DNA of 64,000 bases, taken from positions 109,332-173,331 of the forward strand of contig NZ_VTUU01000008.1 of NCBI RefSeq assembly GCF_008370345.1, given 5' to 3'. The notes under the pieces were generated by a model. The model saw only the letters and a list, made by a program, of their open reading frames with translations, ran no database searches and was not told the origin of the DNA. The DNA is from Marinobacter salinexigens. GTDB lineage: Bacteria > Pseudomonadota > Gammaproteobacteria > Pseudomonadales > Oleiphilaceae. This document shows positions 37,293-47,087 of this stretch, piece by piece. Numbering within the stretch: the stretch's first letter is position 1; the number at the start of each line of letters is the position of its first letter. The position numbers were made by a program, and so were the translations under genes.

Positions 37293-39509
37293 ATGAACAA
37301 GCAGTCCGGCATACATTACCTCCGCGAACACAGGGAAGCTGGCAGCAACAAACCGGTCCCCATGGAGGTTACCCGCATCCGCGACACTGTCGTCGCCGGA
37401 CTGGGAGATCTGCTGCAGGGAGCATTTGATGCGGTTGATGACTCTCTGTTTGAGCTCGCCAATAACGCGCGCAGCAACAATGAGCAAAACCGCTACTTCG
37501 AAGCGATGCGGGAAATTCGCATCAAGCGCAAAGGCGTGGAAAAGCATTTCCAGAATGCCGTTTCCCAATTCTTTGCCAATCCTCCCCATGCAGGACAGAT
37601 TCAGGAAGAGTCGCTGAGCAAACAGGCGACCGTCGATACCCTGTCTCTCGTGGGCGATGAAGACCTGGAAGAACAGGTTGCCCTCAACGCCATGATCACC
37701 AAGGCCAAGGCGCATTTCCAAGGGCCGCTGCTTCAACTTCAGACCCGGTTCAGCCAGGTTTATCCCGGCGCAACGGAAGACTCGCCCGTCAACCCGATGG
37801 CACCGGAACATCTATGCAGCGCCTTTACCGAAGCTATCCAGGCACTGGAAATCCAGATTCGTGAACGTCTGATCCTGCTCAAACAGTTTGACCGCTATGT
37901 TGTATCGAACCTTGGCATGCTGCTTGATGAAGCCAACCGCATCCTTATCCAGGCGGGCGTTATTCCCAATTTCCGTTACCATGGAAAATCGGGCAAAACT
38001 CAAACAACCAGCACCAGTGCCACGCAACCGGCAACTGACAGCAGCGCATCCGAATCGGCCACCAGCACTGAGGACGAGCACGAGAACATCCTGTTCGATC
38101 AGATCAGACAGATGCTTGCCCTTCAGCGAGCTAATGCTGGCATGCCCCCCCGACATACTGACCCAAGGTTACGAGTGGTGGGCGGAGCCGAACTAACCGA
38201 CCTTCTGAACTCATTGCCTCTGATCGATGCACTCCCGAGCGGCGACAACCTGAGCGCTGGCGAACCTGTCGCTATCGACCTCCGCCAGGTGGTTCAACAG
38301 TTGCTCGCCAGGGCAGATGCTGGCGATGGCCGCGAGCCGGCCCTGAATGAATTTGACGAAGACCTTATCAACCTGGTGTCCATGCTGTTCGAGTTCATAC
38401 TGGATGACTACAACCTGTCAGCGCCGGTACAAGTGCTCATCAGTCGCCTTCAGATCCCTATTCTGAAAGTTGTCATGCGTGACAAGACCTTCTTCAGCCA
38501 GGCTACACACCCGGCCCGGCGCCTGCTCAACTCACTGGCAAGGGCGGGTATCGGCTGGAGTACCAGTGACGAAAAAGCCAAGGACAAGCTGTACAACCAG
38601 ATCCATAACATCGTTCAGAGAATTCTTAATGAATTCACTGGCGACGTGGCCCTGTTCGATACACTGAATCAGGAGTTTGAACAGTTCCTTGAGAAGGAAA
38701 ACCGGAAGGCCTCACTTGTAGAGCAGAGAACCCGGGAATCTGAACGCGGTCGCATCAAATCCCAGAAAGCCCAGGAAACCGTTGATACCCTGCTCAAGGA
38801 AAAGCTTGCCCGATACAAGCTGCCCGACCCCATCTACGACATCCTGATGAACGGCTGGAGCCGCTTCATGTTCCTGGCCTACCTGAGAGACGATGTAGAA
38901 CATCGCTGGCACGAGGCCGTTCGCACGGTGGACGATCTCATCTGGTGCCTTCACCCTCATCAGGAAGATGAAGAACGCGATCAATGGGTCAGAGTTGTCC
39001 CAAGCCTGTTAAAAACACTTCGGGCAGGCCTGGAAGAGGTGTCTTACAACTCTTCTCGTCTTGATGAAATGATGGGGCACCTGAAACACGAGCTTGCCGA
39101 AGCATTCCGAACCAATGCCGCCATAGAGGCCCGTCAGGACTCACCGTCTGAACCGGAGCCGGAGGAAGAGATTGCAACGGTTCACCAGACAGCCGTTGAA
39201 CGCCAGCAAGAGCTGGAAGAGGCCGCCATCTCCGAATACATCACTCAGATTGACGGTATCCAGATTGGCAACTGGGTGGAATTCCGCCTCGTCAATGGTG
39301 CCAGCTTCCGCTGTAAGCTGTCAGCCATTATCGAGGAAGCTGATTGCTTCGTATTTGTTAACCGCATGGGCCTCAAAGTTATTGAAAAAACCCGTGTTGA
39401 GCTGGCTCACGAGATGCGAAGGGGCAGACTGACGCTACTGGAACAAGGTGCACTGATCGACCGGGCACTTGACGCAGTAGTTGGAAGCCTGCGGAGCAAA
39501 ACCGCCTGA
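37293..39509 (+). CDS. DUF1631 domain-containing protein
   Basis: This large 738-residue, probably cytoplasmic and mostly helical protein matches DUF1631, a family sometimes mislabelled thymidine phosphorylase. There is no signal peptide or TM segment. The C-terminal stretch (about residues 645-735) begins near IDGIQIGNWVEFRLVNGASF and continues through FVFVNRMGLKVIEKT. It looks like a small beta-barrel of the kind seen in PilZ-like proteins, although canonical c-di-GMP-binding residues (RxxxR, DxSxxG) are not evident. The function is unknown. The SD AAAGGAG precedes the ATG. It is 5 bases upstream of a TonB-like gene. Confidence 0.8.
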   Translation: MNKQSGIHYLREHREAGSNKPVPMEVTRIRDTVVAGLGDLLQGAFDAVDDSLFELANNARSNNEQNRYFEAMREIRIKRKGVEKHFQNAVSQFFANPPHAGQIQEESLSKQATVDTLSLVGDEDLEEQVALNAMITKAKAHFQGPLLQLQTRFSQVYPGATEDSPVNPMAPEHLCSAFTEAIQALEIQIRERLILLKQFDRYVVSNLGMLLDEANRILIQAGVIPNFRYHGKSGKTQTTSTSATQPATDSSASESATSTEDEHENILFDQIRQMLALQRANAGMPPRHTDPRLRVVGGAELTDLLNSLPLIDALPSGDNLSAGEPVAIDLRQVVQQLLARADAGDGREPALNEFDEDLINLVSMLFEFILDDYNLSAPVQVLISRLQIPILKVVMRDKTFFSQATHPARRLLNSLARAGIGWSTSDEKAKDKLYNQIHNIVQRILNEFTGDVALFDTLNQEFEQFLEKENRKASLVEQRTRESERGRIKSQKAQETVDTLLKEKLARYKLPDPIYDILMNGWSRFMFLAYLRDDVEHRWHEAVRTVDDLIWCLHPHQEDEERDQWVRVVPSLLKTLRAGLEEVSYNSSRLDEMMGHLKHELAEAFRTNAAIEARQDSPSEPEPEEEIATVHQTAVERQQELEEAAISEYITQIDGIQIGNWVEFRLVNGASFRCKLSAIIEEADCFVFVNRMGLKVIEKTRVELAHEMRRGRLTLLEQGALIDRALDAVVGSLRSKTA

Positions 39510-39514
39510 CATCG

Positions 39515-40246
39515 ATGCAGCACCAGGGCACCACCTACCAACTCCCGGCGGGTTATCGGTTCACCCTGGCGCTGTCTTCGGCGCTGCTTGCTCACATACT
39601 GCTACTCTCGGGCTTGCCATCGATCATCGACCAACCCGAGCACGCCCCTCCTACAGTACAGATCGAGCTCGTAGCCGCCAGCCATACCACCCCACGAGCA
39701 AGTGCACAGAGCACGAGTGAGCGCCAACCAGAACCAGATCTGAAACCATCCGAACATTCGTCAGCACCACAGCTCTTGCAAAAGCCCGCCACGCATGACG
39801 CGCCGAAAAAGCCTCAAAAAACCCAAAACCTGTCGGCAAATCGCAGTGAACGCGTAAAAGACAACGGAGCCCCGCAAGCATCTCAGGCGCCTTCGAAAGC
39901 GCAAAGCGGAGCCGAGGACCAGGCAACCATTATCAGCCAGTCACCGGGTGAAACAGACCCTTACCTCGTTGAACTGCAGCTGCTTATAGCGAAAGAGCTG
40001 GAGAAGGTAGGAGGATATAAAGTGTCCATTCTACCCGAACCGGTCACCATCAGGATTCAACTGAATTTACTGGATAATGGCGCCCTGACCCGGGCAAGAA
40101 TCGTCAAACCGACAGGAAATACCAGAATAGACAATGCCGCCTACAAAGCGACTCTTGCTGCCAGCCCGTTCCCGGAACCGCCGACTGACAACAAGAACCA
40201 GAACCGCTTTGAAGTCGAACTCAAGTTCTCTCCCAAGCGGCTCTGA
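39515..40246 (+). CDS. TonB-like energy-transducer family protein
   Basis: This 243-residue protein has an N-terminal TM segment (about residues 17-38), a Ser/Pro/Lys-rich periplasmic linker (about 45-145) and a C-terminal TonB/TolA-like domain (about 150-243). The last includes LNLLDNGALTRARIVKPTGN and AAYKATLAASPFPEPP. The C-terminal domain would contact an outer-membrane or periplasmic partner. No exbB, exbD or TonB-dependent receptor is adjacent, so the energised partner is unknown. TolA-like function is also possible. It follows the DUF1631 gene by 5 bases. Confidence 0.78.
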   Translation: MQHQGTTYQLPAGYRFTLALSSALLAHILLLSGLPSIIDQPEHAPPTVQIELVAASHTTPRASAQSTSERQPEPDLKPSEHSSAPQLLQKPATHDAPKKPQKTQNLSANRSERVKDNGAPQASQAPSKAQSGAEDQATIISQSPGETDPYLVELQLLIAKELEKVGGYKVSILPEPVTIRIQLNLLDNGALTRARIVKPTGNTRIDNAAYKATLAASPFPEPPTDNKNQNRFEVELKFSPKRL

Positions 40247-40256
40247 AACCTCAAAC

Positions 40257-40583
40257 TCAGGCTTCGGCCTGCTTCACAGCATCCTTAACAGCCTGGGCAA
40301 GCTCACCGTTTTCTGACATCTCAAGAACAATGTCACAACCGCCAACCAGCTCTCCATTGATGTAAAGCTGTGGGTACGTCGGCCAACTGGAATAGACTTT
40401 CAGGCCTTCACGCAGTTCCTGATTGTCCAGGATGTTAACAAACGCAAAACGCTCACCGCAGGCCATCAGAGCCTGGACTGTCTTGGCAGAAAAACCACAC
40501 TGCGGAGCCTGGGGTGTTCCCTTCATGTAGAGAATAACCGGGTTTTCTTCGAGCTGGCTTTTGATCGTTTCGTTGATGTCCAT
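40257..40583 (-). CDS. grxD: Monothiol glutaredoxin GrxD
   Basis: This 108-residue protein contains the CGFS active site in QCGFSAKTVQAL, preceded by ILYMKGTPQAP, and the GSH-binding TYPQLYINGELVGGCDI. CGFS glutaredoxins carry Fe-S clusters and work with BolA proteins in Fe-S delivery and iron sensing. The ATG at 40583 gives the normal length. An upstream in-frame start would add 12 residues. Confidence 0.95.
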   Translation of the reverse strand: MDINETIKSQLEENPVILYMKGTPQAPQCGFSAKTVQALMACGERFAFVNILDNQELREGLKVYSSWPTYPQLYINGELVGGCDIVLEMSENGELAQAVKDAVKQAEA

Positions 40584-40812
40584 GAACTTTACCTCAGATA
40601 GAAAACAGAATTGCCGCAAGGCAACGGACGATGGCCCTATTGTACACTTCCCGTCCTGCGCCCACCAAACACAGCTTTTGACCCAGGCTATGCCGCCAGT
40701 TACGGCGTTGTCATCCCCGCCATGAAGGGCTAGACTTGTGACCCCATTTTTTCGGTAAATTTTTCACACAGAATCCCATATTACCGGGCTTCGTTGAGAC
40801 AAGGGCCTCACC

Positions 40813-41727
40813 ATGGCGGCGAGACATTTTCTGACACTGAACGACATGACCACCACCGAGCTGGAGAGCCTGGTGGACCACGCCAGCACATTGCGCAAAG
40901 AGTGGCGACAAGGCACCGTTCGGGACAGTCTGAAAAACCGCGTACTGGCAATGATTTTCGAGAAATCATCCACTCGTACCCGGGTATCCTTTGAAGCCGG
41001 TATGACCCAGCTTGGTGGTTCGGCCATGTTCCTGTCCCCGCGGGATACACAACTTGGGCGTGGCGAACCGATTGAGGATTCCGCGATCGTCATTTCCAGC
41101 ATGGTCGACGCGGTCATGATCCGTACCTTTGCCCATGAAACCGTCGAGCGTTTTGCCGCAGCATCCTCAGCGCCGGTTATCAATGCCCTGACCGACGAAT
41201 TCCATCCTTGCCAGTTGCTCGCGGACATGCAGACCTATCGCGAGAAGCGAGGCAGCATTCGGGGCGCCAAGGTAGCCTGGATTGGAGATGGCAACAATAT
41301 GTGTCACTCCTACATGAATGCCGCTACCCAATTCGACTTCCACCTGAACGTCGCCTGCCCTGAAGGCTATGAGCCCGATGCAGAATTACTCGAGCAACAC
41401 AGCGATCGGGTCACCATTTTCCGCGAGCCGGCAGAAGCAGCCCGAGGCACCAACCTGCTGGTGACCGACGTCTGGGCATCCATGGGTCAGGAAGATGAAC
41501 AGAAGGCTCGTGAAAAGGCTTTCCAGAACTACCAGATCAATCCGCAACTGATGTCTGTTGCAGATAAAGATGCGCTCTTTATGCATTGCCTTCCCGCGCA
41601 CCGGGGAGAAGAAATCTCGGCCGATATGATGGAGCATCCGAGCGCCGTTGTATGGGAAGAAGCAGAGAACCGTCTGCACGCCCAGAAGGCCCTCCTCGAG
41701 TTCCTGATCCTGAATCGCCTGGACTGA
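40813..41727 (+). CDS. argF: Ornithine carbamoyltransferase
   Basis: ArgF makes citrulline from ornithine and carbamoyl phosphate in arginine synthesis. The 304-residue protein has the carbamoyl-phosphate motif [28 protein letters not shown] and the ornithine-loop [11 protein letters not shown]. An ABC ATPase gene starts 3 bases downstream. Upstream, 229 bases separate it from grxD. No ArgR-type box was recognised there. Confidence 0.96.
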   Translation: MAARHFLTLNDMTTTELESLVDHASTLRKEWRQGTVRDSLKNRVLAMIFEKSSTRTRVSFEAGMTQLGGSAMFLSPRDTQLGRGEPIEDSAIVISSMVDAVMIRTFAHETVERFAAASSAPVINALTDEFHPCQLLADMQTYREKRGSIRGAKVAWIGDGNNMCHSYMNAATQFDFHLNVACPEGYEPDAELLEQHSDRVTIFREPAEAARGTNLLVTDVWASMGQEDEQKAREKAFQNYQINPQLMSVADKDALFMHCLPAHRGEEISADMMEHPSAVVWEEAENRLHAQKALLEFLILNRLD

Positions 41728-41730
41728 TTT

Positions 41731-42804
41731 ATGACCGCTCACACCCCCTCCCCGGCAGACTGGCTGCTCGAAGTAAACAACCTGTCCTGCGGATATGGTG
41801 GGGACTCAGTGGTCCGGAATATCAATTTCGCCTTGAGTCAGGGAGACATCGGCTGTCTTCTTGGCCCCAGTGGTTGCGGTAAAAGCACCATACTTCGGGC
41901 GCTGGCGGGATTTTTACCACTGAACAGTGGCGAGATCCGGCTGCAGTCCCAGGCCATCAGCCTTCCAGAACGGACGCTACCTCCTGAAAAGCGTAAAATC
42001 GGCATGGTGTTTCAGGACTATGCCCTGTTCCCTCATCTGACGATCTCAGACAACGTGGGATTTGGTCTCCACAAGATGGGAAAGGCCGAAAAACGACAGA
42101 AAGTCATGGAGTTGCTGAAAGTGGTCCACCTTCAGGATCTCGCCGACAGCTACCCCCACGAACTCTCTGGCGGCCAGCAGCAGCGAGTTGCACTGGCCCG
42201 GGCGTTGGCTCCCGAGCCCACACTGATACTTCTTGACGAGCCGTTTTCCAACCTGGATGCCGACTTACGCCGCCGCCTGAGCCTGGATGTGCGGGAAATC
42301 CTCAAAAACCGTGGCATCAGTGCCATCCTGGTCACTCACGACCAGCAGGAGGCCTTTGCCATGTGCGATCAGGTTGCGGTACTCAGGGATGGCAGTATCC
42401 AGCAGTGGGATGTGCCCTACAACTTGTATCACGAGCCCGCCAACCGCTTTGTGGCAAGCTTCATCGGCCAGGGCGGTTTTGTTCCGGGTAAAGCCCTGGG
42501 GCCAGACACCATTGAATCAGAACTGGGCATCATTCATGGCAATCGGGCTTACAAATGGGAGCCCGGCACCCTCGTCGATGTTCTGATCCGGCCTGACGAC
42601 ATCGTCTACGACCCGGAATCCGGGTTACGCCCCAAGGTTATCGAAAAAACCTTTGCCGGCACGTCTACTTTGTACCGCTTCCACTGCTCGAAGGATACAG
42701 AGTTTGAAGCCTTGTTCCGCAGCCATCTGGATTTCCATATGGGTGAGAATGTACCCGTGAGGGTCGAGGCGGAACACCTCATCGCCTTTGAGCGTTCCGC
42801 CTGA
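41731..42804 (+). CDS. Orphan ABC transporter ATP-binding protein (FbpC-like)
   Basis: This 357-residue ATPase has Walker A GPSGCGKST, the signature LSGGQQQRVALARAL, Walker B LILLDEPFSNLD, an H-loop LVTHDQQEA and a C-terminal TOBE-like regulatory domain (about 265-355). This resembles Fe3+/spermidine-type importers such as FbpC. No permease or binding protein is nearby. It is apparently cotranscribed with argF, an arrangement also found in pseudomonads. The substrate is unknown; a partner permease must be encoded elsewhere. Confidence 0.88.
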   Translation: MTAHTPSPADWLLEVNNLSCGYGGDSVVRNINFALSQGDIGCLLGPSGCGKSTILRALAGFLPLNSGEIRLQSQAISLPERTLPPEKRKIGMVFQDYALFPHLTISDNVGFGLHKMGKAEKRQKVMELLKVVHLQDLADSYPHELSGGQQQRVALARALAPEPTLILLDEPFSNLDADLRRRLSLDVREILKNRGISAILVTHDQQEAFAMCDQVAVLRDGSIQQWDVPYNLYHEPANRFVASFIGQGGFVPGKALGPDTIESELGIIHGNRAYKWEPGTLVDVLIRPDDIVYDPESGLRPKVIEKTFAGTSTLYRFHCSKDTEFEALFRSHLDFHMGENVPVRVEAEHLIAFERSA

Positions 42805-42810
42805 ACAGAC

Positions 42811-44292
42811 TCAGTTGCTGCAAACCCGCTCGACAGCATCCAGCCAGCCCGCGTAGAGGGATTCCCTGAGCGCAGGCCGCATGGCTGGCTGGAACTCTCG
42901 CTCACATTCCCAAAGCTCGGAAATCTGATCGAGACTTTCATACACGCCCACCTGAAGCCCGGCCAGATAGGCGGCCCCCAGTGCCGTGGTTTCTGTCACT
43001 CTGGGGCGATCAACAGCAACGTTGAGAATATCCGCCAGAAACTGCATAACCCAATCATTCACCGCCATCCCCCCATCTACTCTAAGTGAGGCCAGACGGG
43101 CACCATCGTTGCGAATCGCCCGAACCAGATCCTTGGTCTGATAACAGACTGATTGCAAACCGGCGGTCACGATTTCCCCAATCCCCGTGTCACGGGTCAG
43201 CCCCATGATGGCGCCACGGGCATGAGGGTCCCAGTGTGGCGCACCCAGGCCGGTGAACGCAGGCACCAGGTAGACCGGATTTTCCACGCCCACCGTCTCT
43301 GCGTGTACCGACGACTCACTGGCGTGCTCTATCAGCCGCAGACCGTCCCTGAGCCACTGCATGGCCGCTCCGGCAATGAAAATACTCCCCTCGACTGCAA
43401 AACAGGGTTTGCCGTTCAGCCGGTAGGCTATGGTGGTAAGCAGGCGGTTCTCAGACCTCAATGCCTGGTCACCGGTATTCAGTATCAGAAAACAGCCGGT
43501 GCCGTAGGTGCTTTTTGCCATTCCAGGCCTGAAGCAGGCCTGGCCGATCAAGGCTGCCTGCTGGTCCCCGGCAATCCCGGCAACGGGCACCGACGCCCCA
43601 AACCACTTGTCCAGCGTTGAACCATAGTCCGCTGCGCAATCCAGGACCTCCGGCAGTAATGTCTTCGGCACCCGGAATAGCGCCAGAAGCTCATCATCCC
43701 ATTGTTGCTGATGGATATTGTAGAGGGCTGTGCGAGATGCATTGGTGGCGTCGGTAAAATGCGACTTTCCGCCGGTGAGATTCCACAGGAGCCAGCTGTC
43801 GACGGTTCCAAACGCCAGCTCTCCGGCTTCTGCCCGCGCACGCGCACCGTCAACGTTATCGAGTATCCAGGCGATTTTGGTTGCAGAGAAGTATGGATCG
43901 ATCAGCAAGCCGGTGCGTTCGACCACAGCGTTTTCGTGCCCGTCTGCCTTCAGCTTGGTACATACCGACGCGGTCCTCCGATCCTGCCAGACAATGGCAT
44001 GATAGATGGGGTCACCCGTCGACCTGTCCCAGATCACGGTGGTCTCACGCTGGTTGGTAATGCCAATACCAGCAAGCTGATCTGCCGTTACCCCGGCATC
44101 CTCCAGCGCACCCCGGCACACAGACAGGGTGCTGTTCCAGATCTCCGTGGCATCGTGCTCAACCCAGCCATCATCAGGAAAATACTGGTGAAACTCCTGC
44201 TGGGCGACCCCCAGACTTTGCCCGCGTTCGTCAAAGACGATGGCGCGGGAGCTGGTCGTTCCCTGGTCGATAGCAAGCAGATAACGCGTCAT
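42811..44292 (-). CDS. glpK: Glycerol kinase
   Basis: GlpK phosphorylates glycerol to sn-glycerol 3-phosphate. The 493-residue protein begins [20 protein letters not shown]. It contains [20 protein letters not shown], the [13 protein letters not shown] region and the second FGGY-family signature including [17 protein letters not shown]. The ATG at 44292 gives the usual length. No glpF, glpD or glpR is adjacent. Confidence 0.95.
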   Translation of the reverse strand: MTRYLLAIDQGTTSSRAIVFDERGQSLGVAQQEFHQYFPDDGWVEHDATEIWNSTLSVCRGALEDAGVTADQLAGIGITNQRETTVIWDRSTGDPIYHAIVWQDRRTASVCTKLKADGHENAVVERTGLLIDPYFSATKIAWILDNVDGARARAEAGELAFGTVDSWLLWNLTGGKSHFTDATNASRTALYNIHQQQWDDELLALFRVPKTLLPEVLDCAADYGSTLDKWFGASVPVAGIAGDQQAALIGQACFRPGMAKSTYGTGCFLILNTGDQALRSENRLLTTIAYRLNGKPCFAVEGSIFIAGAAMQWLRDGLRLIEHASESSVHAETVGVENPVYLVPAFTGLGAPHWDPHARGAIMGLTRDTGIGEIVTAGLQSVCYQTKDLVRAIRNDGARLASLRVDGGMAVNDWVMQFLADILNVAVDRPRVTETTALGAAYLAGLQVGVYESLDQISELWECEREFQPAMRPALRESLYAGWLDAVERVCSN

Positions 44293-44379
44293 GCAACTCT
44301 CCAATCCGTTTTTCACGAAGTGTAACAGTCACAAAGGCGTCGGAAGAGTAACCAAGGCAAGAAACGGGAAGAAAGGCAT

Positions 44380-44404
44380 AAAAAAAGGGCTGGAAACCAG
44401 CCCT
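44380..44404 (-). terminator. Intrinsic terminator for the sensor-kinase transcript
   Basis: The minus strand reads AGGGCTGG-TTT-CCAGCCCT followed by a run of seven T. It lies about 150 bases past the end of the RstB-like kinase gene and before glpK, so it ends the rstAB-like transcript. Confidence 0.85.
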
Positions 44405-44551
44405 CAAATGACGAATGAAACAAGGAAAGTTCGTAAGAACTACAACCTCAAAAGTCATCCCTTACACTTTCCATTATCGGGATCCTGCCGACGCTTTCAG
44501 TAACGGTTGTGTAGCAGGATTGTTACATCTGGTGATGCAATGAGCGTTCCG

Positions 44552-46120
44552 TCACAAAACCGAGTCATCTGCCTTCTTTCTCGGCCAGACCAGGCTGAAA
44601 CGGGCACCGCCCAATGACGGACTTTTGCTCACAAACGCCTGACCGCCGTGCCAGTACAGAATCCTGCGAACAATCGACAATCCCAACCCGTACCCACCGG
44701 AAGTTCGGGTGCGACTGTCATCCAGGCGAGCAAATGCGGTAAATACTTTCTCCCAGTCGGCCTCCGGAATACCGGGGCCATCATCCTCGACATCAACCCG
44801 ACAGTTATCCTCGTCGATATGGCAATGCACCAGAACGCGACTACTGGCATAACGACCGGCGTTGCCGACCAGATTCTGAATAGCACGGTGAATATAACGG
44901 GGTTCAATATCTGACAAAGCCCATTGCTCCGATCCTTCGTCGATCTGGGAATCAATTGTCAGCGCCGGGCGGATCAGCTGTTGTTCGGAGACAACCTGAC
45001 GTACAAGATCGGTGACTGACCCTTCCTGTAATGAGAATACGGGGCCGCCCTGTTCCAGACGGGCGTATGTCAGGATCTCATCAATCAGCTCATCCAGCTC
45101 CTGGATATCACCATCAATACCATCAAGCTGCTTCTGCAGCCCGGCTTTGTCCTGACACTCTTCAATCATCTGCACCCCGAAACGGATCCTGGCCACAGGC
45201 GTACGCAGTTCGTGAGACACCGCATGGATCATTTCACGCTGAACCTGGACCAGCCGCTGTATATGCTCGGCCATACCATTGAACGATTTGGCAAGCCGCG
45301 AGACCAGGCTGCTATCCCCTCCTTCGACACGAGCCCCCAACTCTCCACGGGCAATCCGGACTGCGACGGATTCAACGGTACGGAGGTTGCCGTCGATCTC
45401 CCGCACGGCAAGAAAGAGCGTAACCGCCAGCACAGCACCGACAACGGACAACAACAGGAATACCACCTGCCAGGCCCAGGGCGCATAGGCCGGAGGCATA
45501 TCAACCTGCAGCAGCTCACCACTGGACAACCTGATCATGACATGCCCGGCATCATCATCCTGAAAAAACACCATGGAGGAATCAGCCACACGCTCCAGCA
45601 CCTCTGCGGATGGCAGGGAGGAAGCATCCTCTACCGGACGGATGCCAACCTGCAGAGCATCAGACAAGCTCCGGACGACCTCATCACGATCATCAACACT
45701 GGCCATCGTGAGGTGCCAACGGACAATCAGTGCAACAGCTTCTGAAATATCCCGGTAGAGCTGATCGACCCTGAGCTCAAGCACCTCACCATTTGCACCC
45801 AATACCAGCAACCGCGTGCCAGCGCTGTTGTTCAGGGCCACCACCTGCCCATAACCAAGGCGCTCACGTGCAATCGGCGAGAGCTCAAGCTGCCGGGCAT
45901 CCGAGATGGTGAAATCGTACAGCGGCGCCATCCAGTGGTAGCGCTCCTCAGGCACCGGAGACGCAGCCAGCCAGCGCATCAGCGGCTCGGGAAACTGTTC
46001 CTGCCAAACCTGGGATCTTACGGAGTCAATGCCCTGAAACAGGCCTATACAGAGAACGATGACCAGCCCGGTCAGCCCGGCCAGTCGAAGATAGAGATTG
46101 AGGAAAAGCTTCAGGGGCAT
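44552..46120 (-). CDS. RstB-like sensor histidine kinase
   Basis: This 522-residue membrane kinase has TM1 at about residues 12-31, a periplasmic sensor region (about 35-215) and TM2 at about 220-242. HAMP follows (about 243-295), then HisKA with the phospho-acceptor His in HAVSHELRTPVARIRFG, and HATPase_c with NLVGNAGRYA, VEDDGPGIP and GGYGLGLSIVRRIL. The domain order and the paired regulator upstream resemble E. coli RstBA, where RstB is linked to PhoQ-related acid or Mg2+ responses. The true signal is unknown. It follows the regulator by 66 bases and is followed by a terminator. Confidence 0.88.
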   Translation of the reverse strand: MPLKLFLNLYLRLAGLTGLVIVLCIGLFQGIDSVRSQVWQEQFPEPLMRWLAASPVPEERYHWMAPLYDFTISDARQLELSPIARERLGYGQVVALNNSAGTRLLVLGANGEVLELRVDQLYRDISEAVALIVRWHLTMASVDDRDEVVRSLSDALQVGIRPVEDASSLPSAEVLERVADSSMVFFQDDDAGHVMIRLSSGELLQVDMPPAYAPWAWQVVFLLLSVVGAVLAVTLFLAVREIDGNLRTVESVAVRIARGELGARVEGGDSSLVSRLAKSFNGMAEHIQRLVQVQREMIHAVSHELRTPVARIRFGVQMIEECQDKAGLQKQLDGIDGDIQELDELIDEILTYARLEQGGPVFSLQEGSVTDLVRQVVSEQQLIRPALTIDSQIDEGSEQWALSDIEPRYIHRAIQNLVGNAGRYASSRVLVHCHIDEDNCRVDVEDDGPGIPEADWEKVFTAFARLDDSRTRTSGGYGLGLSIVRRILYWHGGQAFVSKSPSLGGARFSLVWPRKKADDSVL

Positions 46121-46186
46121 GGCACCTACCCTGGCACGAAGAACTGGAGCCGGCAGTCAAGGATCACCAACTCCAGAGACCGGATA

Positions 46187-46927
46187 TCAGGCTTCCTTCA
46201 CGAAGAGGTAGCCTTTACTGCGTACGGTCTTGATTCTGCGGGGATGGATCGGATCATCACCGATCTTGGGCCGGATCCTTGAGACCCGGACATCTATGGA
46301 GCGGTCCTGGCCGTCGTACTCAATCCCCCTGAGGGCCGTGAAAATCTCTTCCCGGCTCAGCACCCGTCCGGCGTTGCTCGCCAGCAACCAGAGCAGGTCA
46401 AATTCGGCGCTGGTGAGGTCGATACTTTCGTCGTTCAGCCACGCTTCCCTCATGGAACGGTCGACGACAAGATCGTTAAACTGGAGACGAACCGGCTCTT
46501 CGCCGCTTCCCTCTTCAGCAGAACCCTGACTGTTTTCGGTAACCCGACGCAACATCGCACGGATACGAGCCAGCAGAACACGCGGTTTGACCGGCTTACC
46601 GATATAGTCATCGGCGCCCATTTCCAGACCCAGAACCTGATCCAGGTCGTCCGTACGGGCAGTCAGCATGATGATGGGGCCAGTGTAGGCCGGACGCACG
46701 CGGCGGCAGATGGACAAGCCATCTTCCCCCGGCAACATAAGATCCAGCACCACCAGGTCCGGTTTTTCGTTACGGATGCGTTCAACCGCCGCACCCCCGT
46801 GGGTTTCGAGAGACACCTGCAGCCCGTTACTTTCGAGATATTCACGGGTCAGCTCTGCCAGCCGCTCGTCGTCTTCGACAATGAGAATACGCCAACTTTC
46901 GTTTGTCTGTTCCACGCCGCCATCCAT
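46187..46927 (-). CDS. RstA-like OmpR-family response regulator
   Basis: This 246-residue regulator has a receiver domain with DDERLAELTREYL, phospho-acceptor Asp in VVLDLMLPGEDG, the conserved Thr/Lys (LTAR, GKPVKP), and a C-terminal winged helix (LTSAEFDLLWLLASNAGRVL through IKTVRSKGYLFV). It is paired with the kinase downstream and divergent from the olsB-like gene. The Lys-Pro-Val-Lys motif and length fit RstA better than PhoB, so it is probably not the PhoB expected to bind the nearby Pho-box-like repeats. Confidence 0.88.
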   Translation of the reverse strand: MDGGVEQTNESWRILIVEDDERLAELTREYLESNGLQVSLETHGGAAVERIRNEKPDLVVLDLMLPGEDGLSICRRVRPAYTGPIIMLTARTDDLDQVLGLEMGADDYIGKPVKPRVLLARIRAMLRRVTENSQGSAEEGSGEEPVRLQFNDLVVDRSMREAWLNDESIDLTSAEFDLLWLLASNAGRVLSREEIFTALRGIEYDGQDRSIDVRVSRIRPKIGDDPIHPRRIKTVRSKGYLFVKEA

Positions 46928-47087
46928 CTCTGGTTATGTTCTTCCGGTTTATAGATCTCTCGTTCCACCTGTCGGTACAGGCAACCTCATGTAACACCAA
47001 TTATACATGCTATTCAGAAATATACATGGATCAGTTGATTCGTTACACCATGTGACATTCAGCACCACTGGCCTAATCTGCCATCCA

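Noticed and set aside
46187..46927. Reading the response regulator as PhoB itself, given the nearby Pho-box-like array.
   Set aside because: Length and the KPVKP region fit RstA better, and the paired kinase has the RstB-like periplasmic layout rather than PhoR's.
46985..47062. A consensus RstA box (TACATNTNGTTACA) in the rstA-olsB gap.
   Set aside because: Half-sites are present but no full match with correct spacing was found. The closest alignment had at least four mismatches.
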